Shown: positions 25,670 to 35,510 of the stretch, in pieces
Layout: each line of letters starts with the position of its first letter
How positions within the stretch are numbered: position 1 is the first letter of the stretch
Origin: Bradyrhizobium sp.
GTDB lineage: Bacteria > Pseudomonadota > Alphaproteobacteria > Rhizobiales > Xanthobacteraceae
Assembly: GCF_022844465.1 (NCBI RefSeq)
Contig: NZ_JALHLP010000006.1
Span: 62,001 to 126,000 of the forward strand
Length of the DNA stretch: 64,000 nucleotides
Reading direction: 5' to 3'
Notes under the pieces: model-generated
Databases searched by the model: none
What the model saw: only the letters and a program-made list of their open reading frames with translations
What the model was told of the DNA's origin: nothing
Translations under genes and position numbers: made by a program

Positions 25670-26320
25670 ATGACCACCGAAACAGATGCGAAGCTGATCG
25701 AGGAAGGGCGAAAACTCTTCGCCGGCGACTGGCAGTTCGTCTGGGCCTCGCCCTCGATCGAGACGCTGCCGCCAATGGCGGGCGTGGAGGTGGCGTTCGC
25801 CGGCCGCTCCAATGTCGGCAAATCGAGCCTGATCAACGCGCTCACCGGCCGCAACGCGCTGGCGCGCACCTCGCACACGCCGGGCCGCACCCAGGAACTG
25901 ATCTTCTTCGACGGCCCTGACCAGGCCGGGCTTCGGCTGGTCGACATGCCCGGCTATGGCTATGCCTCGGCGCCAAAAACCAAGGTCGCGTCCTGGACCC
26001 GGCTGATCCATCAATTCCTGCAAGGGCGCGCCACGCTGGCTCGGGTCTATGTTCTGATCGACGCCCGCCATGGCATCAAGGACGTCGACCAGGACGTGCT
26101 GAAGACGCTGGACAAGTCAGCGGTCAGCTACCAGGTGGTGCTGACCAAGGCGGACCAGGTCAAGGCTGCTGAGCTGGAACGGCACATCGGCGAGACAACG
26201 GCCGCGCTGGCCAAGCATCCCGCCGCGTTTCCGGAAGTGCTGGTGACATCCTCGCGCACCGGCGCCGGCATGGCGGAATTACGCGCCGCGATGGTGCGGC
26301 TGTTGAGGGAGCGCAACTGA
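25670..26320 (+). CDS. engB: Ribosome biogenesis GTPase EngB (YsxC/YihA)
   Basis: 216 residues. G1 is GRSNVGKSSLIN, G2/G3 are in TSHTPGRTQELIFF and VDMPGYGYA, G4 is LTKADQV, and G5 is near TSSRTGAGM. It assists late assembly of the 50S subunit. It lies downstream of yidC across a family B repeat, and its stop overlaps the start of the DUF423 gene by one base, so these two are coupled. Length fits the family. Confidence 0.96.
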   Translation: MTTETDAKLIEEGRKLFAGDWQFVWASPSIETLPPMAGVEVAFAGRSNVGKSSLINALTGRNALARTSHTPGRTQELIFFDGPDQAGLRLVDMPGYGYASAPKTKVASWTRLIHQFLQGRATLARVYVLIDARHGIKDVDQDVLKTLDKSAVSYQVVLTKADQVKAAELERHIGETTAALAKHPAAFPEVLVTSSRTGAGMAELRAAMVRLLRERN

Positions 26321-26691
26321 TGCGCCGCATCGGTCATATCCTGACCGTATTCGCCGCCATCATGGGCGCCGTCGGCGTGGTGCTAGCGGCCGCCTCCGCC
26401 CATGGCGCGGATGTCTCGCGGCTGGCGTCCGCCTCGTCGATGCTGCTGTTTCATGCCACCGCCGTGCTCGGGATCGTCGCCTTGGCCGATCGCGGCATTG
26501 TCCACGCAACCATCGGTGTTGCCGCGGCCTTCGGGCTGGTGGTCGCCGCGAGCCTGTTCGCCGGCGACCTGACCTTGCGGCAATATGACGGCCACGGCCT
26601 GTTTCCGATGGCCGCGCCCGCAGGCGGGATCTTGCTGATCGCAAGCTGGCTCGCGCTGGCAATTGCGGCGGCCTGGCCGAAGGGAGGGTGA
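26320..26691 (+). CDS. DUF423 family small membrane protein
   Basis: 123 residues with four hydrophobic helices: ILTVFAAIMGAVGVVLAAAS, LFHATAVLGIVALA, AAFGLVVAASLFAGDL and GGILLIASWLALAIAAAW. The FPMAAPAGG segment and the N-terminal SAHG are usual in DUF423 (YwdK/YgdD-like) proteins. Inner-membrane location is predicted; function is unknown. The start overlaps the engB stop (TGATG), so translation is coupled. Confidence 0.88.
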   Translation: MRRIGHILTVFAAIMGAVGVVLAAASAHGADVSRLASASSMLLFHATAVLGIVALADRGIVHATIGVAAAFGLVVAASLFAGDLTLRQYDGHGLFPMAAPAGGILLIASWLALAIAAAWPKGG

Positions 26692-26830
26692 CTCCTCCCT
26701 TATCCCTTGTGGGAGAAGGTGGCGCGGATGAAATCCGCGCCGGATGAGGGTTCTGTCCGCGGAGACAACCCCTCACCCGTCTCGGATGCGCTTCGCTCAT
26801 TCGATCCACCCTCTCCCACAAGGGGAGAGG
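26691..26830. repeat. Family E palindromic repeat (copy 1)
   Basis: Starts CTCCCTTATCCCTTGTGGGA and ends CTCTCCCACAAGGGGAGAGG, with inner arms such as GCGCGGATGAAATCCGCGCC. Outer arms are complementary. Related copies lie at 59391-59516 and, inside polA, at 55731-55865. It separates the DUF423 gene from argB. Confidence 0.75.
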
Positions 26831-26927
26831 GAAAAAAGACGCCACAAGCTCCGCAAACCCCCACTTTGCGCCCGGCCACCAATCGGATAGAACCCGCCCC
26901 GACATCCGCAATGGCGAGATCCGCTTC

Positions 26928-27824
26928 ATGACCTCAGCGCCCGACATTAGCCCGCTCGACCAGGCCCGCATCCTGTCCGAGGCGCTGCCGCATATGCAGC
27001 AATATGACGAGGAAACCATCGTCATCAAGTATGGCGGCCATGCCATGGGCGCCGAAGACCTCGCCAAGGCGTTCGCGCGCGATATCGTGCTGTTGGAGCA
27101 GACCGCGATCAATCCGGTGGTGGTGCATGGCGGCGGGCCGCAGATCGCAACCATGCTGAAGCGCCTCGGCATCCAGTCCGAATTCGCCGCCGGCCTGCGC
27201 ATCACCGACGCCGCCACCATCGAGATCGTCGAGATGGTGCTGGCCGGCTCCGTCAACAAGCAGCTGGTCGGCTACATCAACGAGGCCGGCGGCAAGGCCG
27301 TCGGCCTTTCCGGCAAGGACGGCAACATGGTGAAGGCGTCGAAGACGACGCGCACCATGGTCGATCCCGGTTCGAACATCGAAAAGGCGATTGACCTCGG
27401 GTTCGTCGGCGACCCCGACCAGGTCGACCTGACGCTGCTGAACCAGCTGATCGGCCACGAACTGATTCCGGTGCTGGCGCCGCTGGCGACGTCGCATGAC
27501 GGCCAGACCCTCAACGTCAACGCCGATACCTTTGCCGGCGCCGTCGCCGGCGCGCTGAAGGCCAAGCGTCTGCTGCTGCTGACCGACGTCCCCGGCGTGC
27601 TCGACAAGTCCAAGAAATTGATCTCGGAACTATCCGTGAAGGATGCCCGCAAGTTGATCGCCGACGGCACCATTTCCGGCGGCATGATCCCGAAGGTCGA
27701 GACCTGCATTTATTCGCTGGAACAGGGGGTGCAGGGCGTGGTCATCATCGACGGCAAGACCCCGCACGCGGTGTTGCTAGAACTGTTCACCAATCAAGGC
27801 ACCGGCACGCTGATCCACAAGTGA
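26928..27824 (+). CDS. argB: Acetylglutamate kinase
   Basis: 298 residues. It has the amino-acid kinase fold with KYGGHAM and [10 protein letters not shown] (substrate and phosphate binding), [20 protein letters not shown], and the C-terminal nucleotide segment [14 protein letters not shown]. It catalyses ATP-dependent phosphorylation of N-acetyl-L-glutamate, the second step of arginine synthesis, in the cytoplasm. The N-terminal extension before the first strand suggests the hexameric, arginine-inhibited type, but that is inferred. Confidence 0.97.
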   Translation: MTSAPDISPLDQARILSEALPHMQQYDEETIVIKYGGHAMGAEDLAKAFARDIVLLEQTAINPVVVHGGGPQIATMLKRLGIQSEFAAGLRITDAATIEIVEMVLAGSVNKQLVGYINEAGGKAVGLSGKDGNMVKASKTTRTMVDPGSNIEKAIDLGFVGDPDQVDLTLLNQLIGHELIPVLAPLATSHDGQTLNVNADTFAGAVAGALKAKRLLLLTDVPGVLDKSKKLISELSVKDARKLIADGTISGGMIPKVETCIYSLEQGVQGVVIIDGKTPHAVLLELFTNQGTGTLIHK

Positions 27825-27852
27825 TGAGCAAAGCGGCGACGCGAAAGAGGGC

Positions 27853-27980
27853 GTTCATGGCCGGGCTTGACCCGGCCATCCACGCCTTTGTCAACCGCCG
27901 GAAGAAAGACGTGGGTGCCTGGGCCTTCGCCTCGCCGAAGGGGCTTCGGCCCCGCAGGCGGGTCAAGCCCGGGCAAGACG
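27853..27980. repeat. Family C repeat (copy 1)
   Basis: Contains TGGCCGGGCTTGACCCGGCC, ATCCACGCCTTTG, then GAAGAAAGACGTGG and GGGTCAAGCCCGGGC. A related copy is at 34789-34915. It lies directly between argB and the DUF1036 gene, and reads through in the frame of the latter, which could mislead start prediction. Confidence 0.7.
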
Positions 27981-28012
27981 AACTGCGGGGATCGCGAGGG
28001 CCGCGATCGGAA

Positions 28013-29014
28013 TTGACCCGTTTCCTGATGTCGCTGCCGGCCGCGGCAATCTCGTTGCTGTTTTCGTCGGCGCCCGCCCTCGCCGACCTGAAACTCTGCA
28101 ACCGCATGAGCTACGTGGTCGAGGTGGCGATCGGCATCGACGATAGATCGACGACCGCCACCCGCGGCTGGTTTCGGATCGATCCCGCCAGTTGCCGCGT
28201 GGTGCTGCAAGGTGCGCTGGCCGCCGACCGCGTGCTGTTGAGTGCGCGCGCGCTCGGCGTCTACGGCGCCTCGCCGATCCCGCAGAGCGGCAGCGACACG
28301 CTATGCGTCGCGCCGGAGAATTTCGTCATCGCCGCCGCTCGCCAATGCCGCAGCGGCCAGACGCCCGCGCCCTTCACCCAGATCACGCCAACGCGGACCG
28401 ACGACGGCAACCTCGTCGCCTACCTCGCCGAGGATTCCGAATATGACGACGAGCAGGCTCGGCTGGCCGGCATCCAGCGGCTGCTGGTGATCGCCGGATA
28501 CGACGCCGCCCCGATCGACGGCGTCGACGGACCAAAGACGCAGGCCGCGTTGACCGCCTTCCTCAGGAGCCGCGGGCTCACGGCCGAAATCGCGCAGTCG
28601 CAGAGTTTCTTCACCACCATGATCGATGCCGTGCAGAGGCCTTCGCCTTCGGGGCTGACATGGTGCAATGATACGCCGCACCGGATCATGGCCGCGGTGG
28701 CGACCGACGACGGCAAGGCCGTGACCAGCCGCGGCTGGTACCGCATCGATCCCGGCAAGTGCCTGCACCCTGATGTGGCCGGCCAGCCCAAACAGGTCTT
28801 CAGTTTCGCCGAAGCCGTGGATGCCGAGAACCGCGCCGTCAGGCACCGGGACAAGCCGATGAACTGGGGCGGGAGCAAGGACCTGTGCACGCGCGAGAGC
28901 AAGTTCGAAGTCTCCGAACAAGGCGATTGCGGCGCCCGGGGGATGTCAGCGACCGGCTTTGCGCCGGTCGACCTGTCGAGCGGCGGCAAGACCTTGCGAT
29001 TTGCGGTGCCTTGA
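28013..29014 (+). CDS. Secreted DUF1036 protein with a peptidoglycan-binding-like middle domain
   Basis: 333 residues from a TTG start at 28013, chosen because it gives a proper signal peptide (LTRFLMSLPAAAISLLFSSA); ATG 28028 is the alternative. The frame runs upstream into repeat sequence. It contains two DUF1036-like units (DLKLCNRMSYVVEVAIG with RGWFRIDPASC, and LTWCNDTPHRIMAAVA with RGWYRIDPGKC), each with paired Cys. Between them lies a helical LAGIQRLLVIAGYDAAPIDG segment that resembles a PG_binding_1 domain. Envelope location is predicted; function unknown. Confidence 0.75.
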   Translation: MTRFLMSLPAAAISLLFSSAPALADLKLCNRMSYVVEVAIGIDDRSTTATRGWFRIDPASCRVVLQGALAADRVLLSARALGVYGASPIPQSGSDTLCVAPENFVIAAARQCRSGQTPAPFTQITPTRTDDGNLVAYLAEDSEYDDEQARLAGIQRLLVIAGYDAAPIDGVDGPKTQAALTAFLRSRGLTAEIAQSQSFFTTMIDAVQRPSPSGLTWCNDTPHRIMAAVATDDGKAVTSRGWYRIDPGKCLHPDVAGQPKQVFSFAEAVDAENRAVRHRDKPMNWGGSKDLCTRESKFEVSEQGDCGARGMSATGFAPVDLSSGGKTLRFAVP

Positions 29015-29045
29015 TGGATATGCATTCTCACCTCAAACACTTTCC

Positions 29046-29145
29046 GTCATCACCCGCGAAAGCGGTTGATCCAGTATTCCGTGACGCCTGTTGCCTATCT
29101 CGATGGCCGCGGCGTACTGGATGCCCCGCCGTCGCGGGGCATGAC
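29046..29145. repeat. Family A repeat (copy 1)
   Basis: Typical family A layout: GTCATCACCCGCGAAAGCGG, then GATCCAGTATTCC, a variable middle, GGCGTACTGGATGCCCCGCC and an ending GGGGCATGAC. It lies between the DUF1036 gene and the HAD gene, 14 bases before the latter. Confidence 0.8.
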
Positions 29146-29159
29146 AGCGGCCATCTTTC

Positions 29160-29852
29160 ATGACTTCCCCCCGCCGCTTTGGCCATATCGACACCTGGGT
29201 GTTCGATCTCGACAACACGCTGTATCCGCATCACGTCAATCTGTGGCAGCAGGTCGACGCCCGGATCGGCGAATTCATTAGCGCGTTCCTGAAAGTTCCG
29301 GCGGCGGAAGCCCGCGTGATCCAGAAGGACTACTACCGCCGCTATGGCACCAGCATGCGCGGCATGATGACCGAGCACGGCGTGCGCGCCGACGATTACC
29401 TGGCCTATGTGCACCGGATCGACCATTCGCCGCTGGAGCCGAATCCGGCGATGGGGGCGGCTATCGCAAAGCTTCCCGGCCGCAAGCTGATCCTGACCAA
29501 CGGTTCGACCGACCATGCCGGCGCAGTGCTGGCGCGGCTCGGCATCACAGAGCATTTCGAGGCGGTGTTCGACATCATCGCCGCGGAGCTGGAGCCGAAG
29601 CCGGCGCCGCAGACCTACGACAAGTTCCTGCGGGTTCATGGCGTCGATCCTTCGAAATCGGCGATGTTCGAAGACCTCTCCCGCAACCTCGTGGTGCCGC
29701 ATCAACTCGGCATGACCACGGTGCTGGTGGTGCCCGACGGCGCCCGGGAAGTGGTGCGCGAGGACTGGGAGCTGGAAGGCCGCGACGCCGCCCATGTCGA
29801 TCACGTCACCGATGACCTGACCGGGTTTTTGCAGGGGTTGAGCAGGGGCTGA
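29160..29852 (+). CDS. HAD-family pyrimidine 5'-nucleotidase-like phosphatase
   Basis: 230 residues. HAD motif I is WVFDLDNTLYPH (nucleophile Asp), motif II is LILTNGSTDHA, motif III Lys is in EPKPAPQTYDKF, and motif IV is AMFEDLSRNL. Length and the short cap match the SDT1/pyrimidine 5'-nucleotidase subgroup (TIGR01993 type), which dephosphorylates nucleoside monophosphates. It lies between argB and dapD, in the same direction, but repeats on both sides interrupt the run. Confidence 0.88.
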   Translation: MTSPRRFGHIDTWVFDLDNTLYPHHVNLWQQVDARIGEFISAFLKVPAAEARVIQKDYYRRYGTSMRGMMTEHGVRADDYLAYVHRIDHSPLEPNPAMGAAIAKLPGRKLILTNGSTDHAGAVLARLGITEHFEAVFDIIAAELEPKPAPQTYDKFLRVHGVDPSKSAMFEDLSRNLVVPHQLGMTTVLVVPDGAREVVREDWELEGRDAAHVDHVTDDLTGFLQGLSRG

Positions 29853-29879
29853 GGCGCGCGATTGCCACAATCCTCAACC

Positions 29880-29997
29880 GTCATGCCCCGCGAAAGCGGG
29901 GCATCCAGTACGCCGCGGCCCCCGAAACATCCTCTGACGTCACGGATTACTGGATCACCCGCCCCGAGCGCAATCGCGCACTAGCGCGGGTGATGAC
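29880..29997. repeat. Family A repeat (copy 2)
   Basis: GTCATGCCCCGCGAAAGCGG, then GGGGCATCCAGTACGCCGCG, a middle, GGATTACTGGATCACCCGCC and an end GCGGGTGATGAC. It lies between the HAD gene and dapD. Confidence 0.8.
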
Positions 29998-30089
29998 GAC
30001 TGCGCTAAGCCGACATGCCGCCTTGACTCTCTCTGCTCAAATCCCGAAAAAGCTCGCCGGCTTCGCCAAGCAATCCCAAGGAAATCCCG

Positions 30090-30935
30090 ATGTCCCTGTC
30101 CGCGCTTGAAACCACCGTCAACACCGCGTTCGACGCCCGCGACGGCGTCTCGACCGCGACCAAAGGCGAGGTTCGCGACGCCGTGGACCAGGCGCTCGAC
30201 ATGCTCGACAAGGGCGAGGTCCGCGTCGCCGAGCGCGAGGCCTCGGGCAAGTGGAAGGTCAACCAGTGGCTGAAGAAGGCGGTGCTGCTGTCGTTTCGCC
30301 TCAACGACATGAGCTCGATTCCCGGCGGCCCCGGCAAGGCGTCGTGGTGGGACAAGGTGCCCTCGAAATTCGAAGGCTGGGGCGAGAACCGGTTTCGTGA
30401 CGCCGGCTTCCGCGCCGTGCCGGGTTCGATCGTGCGGCGATCGGCCTTCATCGCCCGCAACGTCGTCTTGATGCCCTGCTTCGTCAACCTCGGCGCCTAT
30501 GTCGATGAGGCCACCATGATCGACACCTGGTCCACCGTCGGCAGCTGCGCGCAGATCGGCAAGCGCGTGCATATTTCCGGCGGCGTCGGCATCGGCGGCG
30601 TGCTGGAGCCATTGCAGGCCGAACCCGTGATCATCGAGGACGATTGCTTCATCGGCGCGCGCTCGGAAGTCGCCGAGGGCGTGATCGTGCGCAAGGGCGC
30701 GGTGCTGTCGATGGGCGTGTTTCTCGGCGCCTCCACCAAGATCGTCGACCGCGAAACCGGCGAGACCTTCATCGGCGAGGTGCCGGAATATGCGGTGGTG
30801 GTCCCCGGCGCGCTGCCTGGCAAGCCGCTGAAGAACGGCCAGCCCGGCCCCTCCACCGCCTGCGCCGTGATCGTCAAGCGCGTCGATGAGCGCACCCGCG
30901 CCAAGACCAGCATCAACGAGCTGCTGCGGGACTAA
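30090..30935 (+). CDS. dapD: Tetrahydrodipicolinate N-succinyltransferase
   Basis: 281 residues. The N-terminal helical part ([13 protein letters not shown]) is followed by a left-handed beta-helix with hexapeptide repeats (about 110-240: [59 protein letters not shown]). It uses succinyl-CoA to acylate tetrahydrodipicolinate in the lysine/diaminopimelate pathway. dapE follows two genes later, so both succinylase steps are encoded here. Confidence 0.97.
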   Translation: MSLSALETTVNTAFDARDGVSTATKGEVRDAVDQALDMLDKGEVRVAEREASGKWKVNQWLKKAVLLSFRLNDMSSIPGGPGKASWWDKVPSKFEGWGENRFRDAGFRAVPGSIVRRSAFIARNVVLMPCFVNLGAYVDEATMIDTWSTVGSCAQIGKRVHISGGVGIGGVLEPLQAEPVIIEDDCFIGARSEVAEGVIVRKGAVLSMGVFLGASTKIVDRETGETFIGEVPEYAVVVPGALPGKPLKNGQPGPSTACAVIVKRVDERTRAKTSINELLRD

Positions 30936-30954
30936 AGGGTTCGTCAGCGGGGCC

Positions 30955-31052
30955 ACATGGTTCGAGACGCGCGGCGTTGCCGCGCTCCTCACCATGAGGG
31001 TCTGAAACCTCATCCTGAGGAGCATCGCAAGGCGATGCGTCTCGAAGGATGA
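30955..31052. repeat. Family D repeat
   Basis: Contains GTTCGAGACGCGCGGCGTTG, CTCCTCACCATGAGGGTCTG, CTCATCCTGAGGAGC and GCGATGCGTCTCGAAGGATG. This block type is very common between genes in bradyrhizobia and Rhodopseudomonas. Arms are complementary (CGAGACGC with GCGTCTCG). It lies between dapD and the DUF805 gene. One copy in this window. Confidence 0.75.
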
Positions 31053-31140
31053 AAGCCCGGATGCATCGATTCGAACCTTGGCTTCGGTAACAGCTACCAA
31101 TAGCCAGTCGCGGCATTCCGCCGCCGTCCGAGCCTGCCCC

Positions 31141-31725
31141 ATGGACTGGAGCTGGTTGCTTTTCCGCTTCGAGGGTCGCATCAACCGCGCCAAATTGTGG
31201 CTCGCGGTGCTGGTCCTGCTGTGCTGGATGGTGTTGTTGACCGCGCTGGCCATTGCTGTCACCAGCCTGTTCGGCGATCCCGGACCCTCCAGTTTCGGCA
31301 CGACAGATCTTTTCAAGCTGATGGATCCAGAGACTTATCGGTCGCTGACGCCGGCCGATCTGCCGTTGCTCCTCGTCAAGCTGGTCGCCATGCCCGTGAT
31401 TCTGTGGGTCTACTTCGCCGCCTCGGTCAAGCGGCTGCACGACCGCGACCGAAGCGGCTGGTGGATGGTGCCGTTTTTCATTCTCCCCGGCGTCTTCGAC
31501 CAGTTCAACGGCCGGCTTCCCGTTTCCTATTTCATGATGTTGCCGGGCCTTGCCGTGTTCGCCCTGGGCATCTGGGGCTTCGTCGAAATGTATTGCCTGA
31601 AGGGATCGCCGAAGACCAACCGATACGGGGCCGACCCGCTGGCGCTGCCGGACACGCGGACGGGCTGGGACCAGCACAGCGAGATCGAAATGACGCCGCA
31701 CAAGGCTGGCCCGCCGCCGGTTTGA
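31141..31725 (+). CDS. DUF805 family membrane protein
   Basis: 194 residues from ATG 31141 ([20 protein letters not shown]); the frame is open upstream but that part is not typical. It has the DUF805 hallmarks: an [10 protein letters not shown] start, then a [21 protein letters not shown], and two further TMs, with [20 protein letters not shown] at the end. Inner-membrane location; function unknown. dapE starts 16 bases after its stop, so the two are probably co-transcribed. Confidence 0.88.
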   Translation: MDWSWLLFRFEGRINRAKLWLAVLVLLCWMVLLTALAIAVTSLFGDPGPSSFGTTDLFKLMDPETYRSLTPADLPLLLVKLVAMPVILWVYFAASVKRLHDRDRSGWWMVPFFILPGVFDQFNGRLPVSYFMMLPGLAVFALGIWGFVEMYCLKGSPKTNRYGADPLALPDTRTGWDQHSEIEMTPHKAGPPPV

Positions 31726-31741
31726 CGTGTTAAGCGGGGGC

Positions 31742-32896
31742 ATGAATGACGCCGTTTCCATCGCCCGCGACCTCGTCCGCTGCCCCTCTGTCACCCCCGC
31801 CGATGCCGGCGCGCTTGGCGTACTCGATAGGCTTTTGAAGAACGCCGGTTTCGAGTTGCATCGCCTGACCTTTGGCGAGCCGGGCACATCAGACATCGAC
31901 AATCTCTACGCCCGCATCGGGACTGAAGCGCCGCATATCACCTTTGCCGGCCATACCGACGTGGTGCCGCCCGGCGACGAGACGGCCTGGACCCTTGGCG
32001 CGTTCTCGGGCGAGATCAGGGATGGCTTCCTCCATGGCCGCGGCGCGGTGGACATGAAGGGCGGCATCGCCTGCAGCGTCGCCGCCGTGCTGCAATATCT
32101 CGCCGAGCGCGGCGGCAAGCCAAAGGGCTCGATCTCTTTTCTGATTACCGGGGATGAGGAAGACATAGCCGTCAACGGCACCGTCAAGTTGCTGAAATGG
32201 TGCGCCGAGCGTGGCGAAAAATTCGACCATTGCGTGCTCGGCGAGCCCTCCAATGTCGAAGTGCTCGGCGATTGCATCAAGATCGGCCGCCGCGGCTCGC
32301 AGTCCGGCACGCTCCATGTCGATGGCGTGCAGGGCCACGTCGCCTATCCGCACCGCGCGGCCAACCCTGTTCCTGACATTTCGCGACTGATCGTGGCCCT
32401 GTCCGACGAGCCGCTCGATCACGGCAGCGCGCAATTCCAGGCCTCGAATCTCGAATTCACCTCGGTCGATGTCGGCAACCCCGCCGGCAATGTGATCCCG
32501 GCGCAGGCGCGGGCCAGGTTCAACATCCGCTTCAACGACAACCACACCCAGGCGACGCTGCGCGCGCTGGTCGAGGAGCGTCTCGCGAAGGCCTGCGGCA
32601 ACCGCATCCGCGCCCGCATCGTCTGGGAGCCCTCCAACGCCAACGTCTTCGTCACCAAGCCCGGCGCCTTCACCGATCTCGCCGTCAGCGCGATCGAGGA
32701 AGTGACGGGGCGCAAACCGGAACTCTCGACCTCCGGCGGCACGTCGGATGCGCGCTTCATCTCGAACTATTGCCCGGTGATCGAGTTCGGCCTGGTCGGC
32801 CAGACCATGCACCAGGTCGACGAGCGCACCCCGGTGTCGGATCTGGAGCAGCTGACGAAGATTTACCGCGGCGTGCTGGATCGGTATTTTGCGTGA
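31742..32896 (+). CDS. dapE: Succinyl-diaminopimelate desuccinylase
   Basis: 384 residues from ATG 31742, with GGGGG upstream; a GTG at 31727 is in frame. It is an M20-family metalloamidase: metal ligands are in [25 protein letters not shown] and ITGDEEDIA, with the late His in [11 protein letters not shown]. It hydrolyses N-succinyl-L,L-diaminopimelate in lysine and cell-wall precursor synthesis. It is in the same direction as dapD and converges on truA. Confidence 0.97.
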   Translation: MNDAVSIARDLVRCPSVTPADAGALGVLDRLLKNAGFELHRLTFGEPGTSDIDNLYARIGTEAPHITFAGHTDVVPPGDETAWTLGAFSGEIRDGFLHGRGAVDMKGGIACSVAAVLQYLAERGGKPKGSISFLITGDEEDIAVNGTVKLLKWCAERGEKFDHCVLGEPSNVEVLGDCIKIGRRGSQSGTLHVDGVQGHVAYPHRAANPVPDISRLIVALSDEPLDHGSAQFQASNLEFTSVDVGNPAGNVIPAQARARFNIRFNDNHTQATLRALVEERLAKACGNRIRARIVWEPSNANVFVTKPGAFTDLAVSAIEEVTGRKPELSTSGGTSDARFISNYCPVIEFGLVGQTMHQVDERTPVSDLEQLTKIYRGVLDRYFA

Positions 32897-32958
32897 TCGC
32901 CGCAGGGCGCCGAACAAAATCTCGAAAACAACCCCATGCAAAGCAGAGATTGGGTCAC

Positions 32959-33696
32959 CTAGTACTCCACCCGCACCAGATATAGCCCGTCCGGCGGGGC
33001 GACCGGGCCACAGGCCGCGCGGCTGCGGGCGGCGAGCGCGGCGGCAAGATCGTCGGCGCTCCAGCGGCCTTCACCGACCCAGACCAGCGAACCCACCATC
33101 GAGCGCACCTGGCTGTGCAGGAACGAGCGCGCCGAGGTCAGGATCGACACCGCGTCGCCGTCCCTGATCACGTCGAGCTGGTCAAGCGTCTTCTCCGGCG
33201 ATTTCGCCTGGCACTCGGTGTCGCGGAAGGTGGTGAAGTCGTGCCTGCCGACCAGCCGCTGCGCGGCCGCATGCATCGCGTCGGTGTCGAGCGGCCGCGG
33301 CAGCCGCCAGACCTTGCCGATGTCGAGCGCGAGATTGGCCCGGCGATTCGCGATACGATAGAGGTAATGCCGCTTCCTGGCCGAGAACCGCGCCTCGAAC
33401 GTCTCGGGCACGATCTCCGCTGACAGCACGCCGATCGGATGCGGCCGCAGATGCGCGTTCAGCCCGTCGCGAAACCGGCCCGGCACGAAATGCTTGTCGA
33501 TATCGCAATGCGCGACCTGTCCCAGCGCATGCACGCCGGCATCGGTACGGCCGGCGCCATGGACGCGGACCTGCTCGCCGCAGATCGCCTTGACCGCATC
33601 CTCCAGCGCGCCCTGCACGGAAGCGCCGTTTTCCTGCAACTGCCAGCCGCAGAACGGCCGGCCGTCATATTCGATGATGAGCTTGTAGCGGGGCAT
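32959..33696 (-). CDS. truA: tRNA pseudouridine(38-40) synthase TruA
   Basis: 245 residues. The catalytic Asp is in the [19 protein letters not shown] segment. Other family parts are [20 protein letters not shown] at the start and [20 protein letters not shown] near the end. It modifies uridines in the anticodon stem-loop. It lies downstream of fmt and def on the same strand, with a family A repeat between it and fmt. Length is normal. Confidence 0.97.
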   Translation of the reverse strand: MPRYKLIIEYDGRPFCGWQLQENGASVQGALEDAVKAICGEQVRVHGAGRTDAGVHALGQVAHCDIDKHFVPGRFRDGLNAHLRPHPIGVLSAEIVPETFEARFSARKRHYLYRIANRRANLALDIGKVWRLPRPLDTDAMHAAAQRLVGRHDFTTFRDTECQAKSPEKTLDQLDVIRDGDAVSILTSARSFLHSQVRSMVGSLVWVGEGRWSADDLAAALAARSRAACGPVAPPDGLYLVRVEY

Positions 33697-33713
33697 CTCA
33701 ATCCGGTAGGGCT

Positions 33714-33813
33714 GTCATCATCCGCGAAGGCGGATGATCCAGTACGCCGCGGCGTCTCGGTCAAATCTCGAAGGCCGCAGCGTACTGGATACCCCGCCTT
33801 CGCGCGGTATGAC
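33714..33813. repeat. Family A repeat (copy 3)
   Basis: GTCATCATCCGCGAAGGCGG, ATGATCCAGTACGCCGCGG, middle, GCAGCGTACTGGATACCCCG and an end CGGTATGAC. It sits inside the def-fmt-truA run, between truA and fmt, starting 17 bases upstream of the truA start codon on that strand. It could affect the truA leader or segmental mRNA decay. Confidence 0.8.
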
Positions 33814-33817
33814 AGTG

Positions 33818-34750
33818 CTAAGAAAACTGCGCGCCCACCTTGAGCGGCGTACCGCGCAGAAACTCCGCGGCCTGCATCGGGGCCTTGCCGGCGCGCTGCA
33901 ATTCGATGATCCGGATCGCGCCGTCGCCGCAGGCGATCGCAAGATTGTCGTCGAGCACCGCGCCGGGCGCGCCGGAACCCTCGGCCGGCTCGCAGCGCAG
34001 GATCTTGACGCGGGCGGGTTCGCCATCGGTTGCGATCGCGCACCAGGCGCCGGGAACCGGCGACAGCCCGTGGATGTGGCGCAGCACCTCGCGCGCGGGC
34101 CGTTTCCAGTCGATCGGCGCCTCGGCCTTGTCGATCTTGGCGGCGTAGGTCGCCCCGACCTCGCTTTGCTTGCGAAGCAGCAGTTGACCTCGTTCCAGCG
34201 CGCCGATCGCGCGCACCATCAGCGCGGCGCCGAGCGGCGCCAGCGCGTCGTGCAGATCGGCGGCGGTCATGGTGTCCGTGATCGCCAGCCGTTCCGCCAT
34301 CGCGACGTCGCCGGTGTCGAGGCCGACATCCATCTTCATCACCATCACGCCGGTCTCGGCATCGCCAGCCATGATGGCGCGGTTGATAGGCGCAGCACCA
34401 CGCCAGCGCGGCAGCAGCGAGGCGTGCAGGTTGAAGCAGCCGAGCCTCGGCGCGTCGAGAACGGCCTGCGGCAGGATCATGCCGTAGGCGACGACGACGG
34501 CCGCATCGGCGTTGAGGGCGCGAAATTCGGCGAGCGCTTCCGGCGTTCGCAACGTGCCCGGCGTCCGCACGGGAATGCCGAAGCGCCGCGCTTCCTGCTC
34601 CACCGGGCTCGGTTGCAGCTTCATGCCGCGCCCGGCCGGCTTCGGCGCACGGGTGTAGACGGCGGCGATCTGATGGCCATCGGCCACCAGCGCCAGCAGC
34701 GTCGGCACCGCGAAGCCGGGCGTGCCCATGAAGATCAAGCGGAGCGGCAT
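33818..34750 (-). CDS. fmt: Methionyl-tRNA formyltransferase
   Basis: 310 residues. The formyltransferase domain has [14 protein letters not shown] at the start and the signature [18 protein letters not shown] with catalytic Asn/His positions, then [15 protein letters not shown]. The C-terminal OB-like domain follows after about residue 205. It formylates initiator tRNA with 10-formyl-THF. def lies upstream on the same strand, the standard pair, but with a family C repeat between the two. Confidence 0.98.
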   Translation of the reverse strand: MPLRLIFMGTPGFAVPTLLALVADGHQIAAVYTRAPKPAGRGMKLQPSPVEQEARRFGIPVRTPGTLRTPEALAEFRALNADAAVVVAYGMILPQAVLDAPRLGCFNLHASLLPRWRGAAPINRAIMAGDAETGVMVMKMDVGLDTGDVAMAERLAITDTMTAADLHDALAPLGAALMVRAIGALERGQLLLRKQSEVGATYAAKIDKAEAPIDWKRPAREVLRHIHGLSPVPGAWCAIATDGEPARVKILRCEPAEGSGAPGAVLDDNLAIACGDGAIRIIELQRAGKAPMQAAEFLRGTPLKVGAQFS

Positions 34751-34788
34751 GAGATTCGCAATATCCAGAGGAGGTTCGATCTTACTCC

Positions 34789-34915
34789 GTCGTGGCCGGG
34801 CTTAGTAGTCTGCCTGGCGCAGACTACGTAAACTTGTCTGCGCTCCCGGCCATCCACGTCTTTGGTGCAGCAGGAAAGAAAGACATGGATGCCCGGCACA
34901 AGGCCGGACATGACG
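34789..34915. repeat. Family C repeat (copy 2)
   Basis: CGTCGTGGCCGGGCTTAG, then an inner palindrome AGTCTGCCTGGCGCAGACT, CCCGGCCATCCACGTCTTTG, AAGAAAGACATGGATGCCCG and GGCCGGACATGACG. Same blocks as 27853-27980. It lies between fmt and def. Confidence 0.75.
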
Positions 34916-34930
34916 AACGATAGAGTTGGG

Positions 34931-35458
34931 CTACTCCGCCGCGCGCCTGGCGGCTTTCGTAAACTTCTTGATCACGCGGTCGCGCTTCAGCTTCGACAGA
35001 TAGTCCACGAACAGCACGCCGTTGAGGTGGTCGATCTCGTGCTGGATGCAGGTGGCGAACAACCCCTCGGCGTCCTCCTCATGCACCTTGCCGTCGAGGT
35101 CGGTGAAACGGATGCGCACCTGCGCCGGCCGCTCGACCTCCTCGTAGTATTCGGGAATCGAGAGGCAGCCCTCTTCATAGACCGACAATTCCTCCGAAGA
35201 GGAGACGATTTCCGGATTGATGAAGACGCGCGGCTGCGGCCTGGTTTCGCCGTCCTCGCTCTTCTTGGCGAGGTCCATGGTAATCAACCGCAGCGGCTGC
35301 GCGACCTGGATCGCCGCCAGGCCGATGCCGGGAGCGTCGTACATGGTCTCGAACATGTCGTCAGCGAGCTTGCGGATCTCCGTCGTCACCTTCTCGACAG
35401 GCTTGGAGACGAGCCGCAACTGCCGGTCCGGCAGGATGATGATTTCTCTTAAGGCCAT
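34931..35458 (-). CDS. def: Peptide deformylase
   Basis: 175 residues from ATG 35458 ([15 protein letters not shown]). All three motifs are present: [17 protein letters not shown] (Cys metal ligand) and QHEIDHLNG (HExxH type with two His ligands). It removes the N-formyl group from nascent proteins. It is probably the first gene of a def-fmt-truA unit. The upstream region is shared with divergent rmuC and carries two CtrA-like boxes. Confidence 0.98.
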   Translation of the reverse strand: MALREIIILPDRQLRLVSKPVEKVTTEIRKLADDMFETMYDAPGIGLAAIQVAQPLRLITMDLAKKSEDGETRPQPRVFINPEIVSSSEELSVYEEGCLSIPEYYEEVERPAQVRIRFTDLDGKVHEEDAEGLFATCIQHEIDHLNGVLFVDYLSKLKRDRVIKKFTKAARRAAE

Positions 35459-35510
35459 AGCGCGCGATTTAAGCCGCTCACTTGTCGCGGTCAATGCGCG
35501 GGGGAAGGCG

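Noticed and set aside
27821..28012. N-terminal extension of the DUF1036 protein from ATG 27821
   Set aside because: The extra codons are read from a family C repeat and precede a normal signal peptide.
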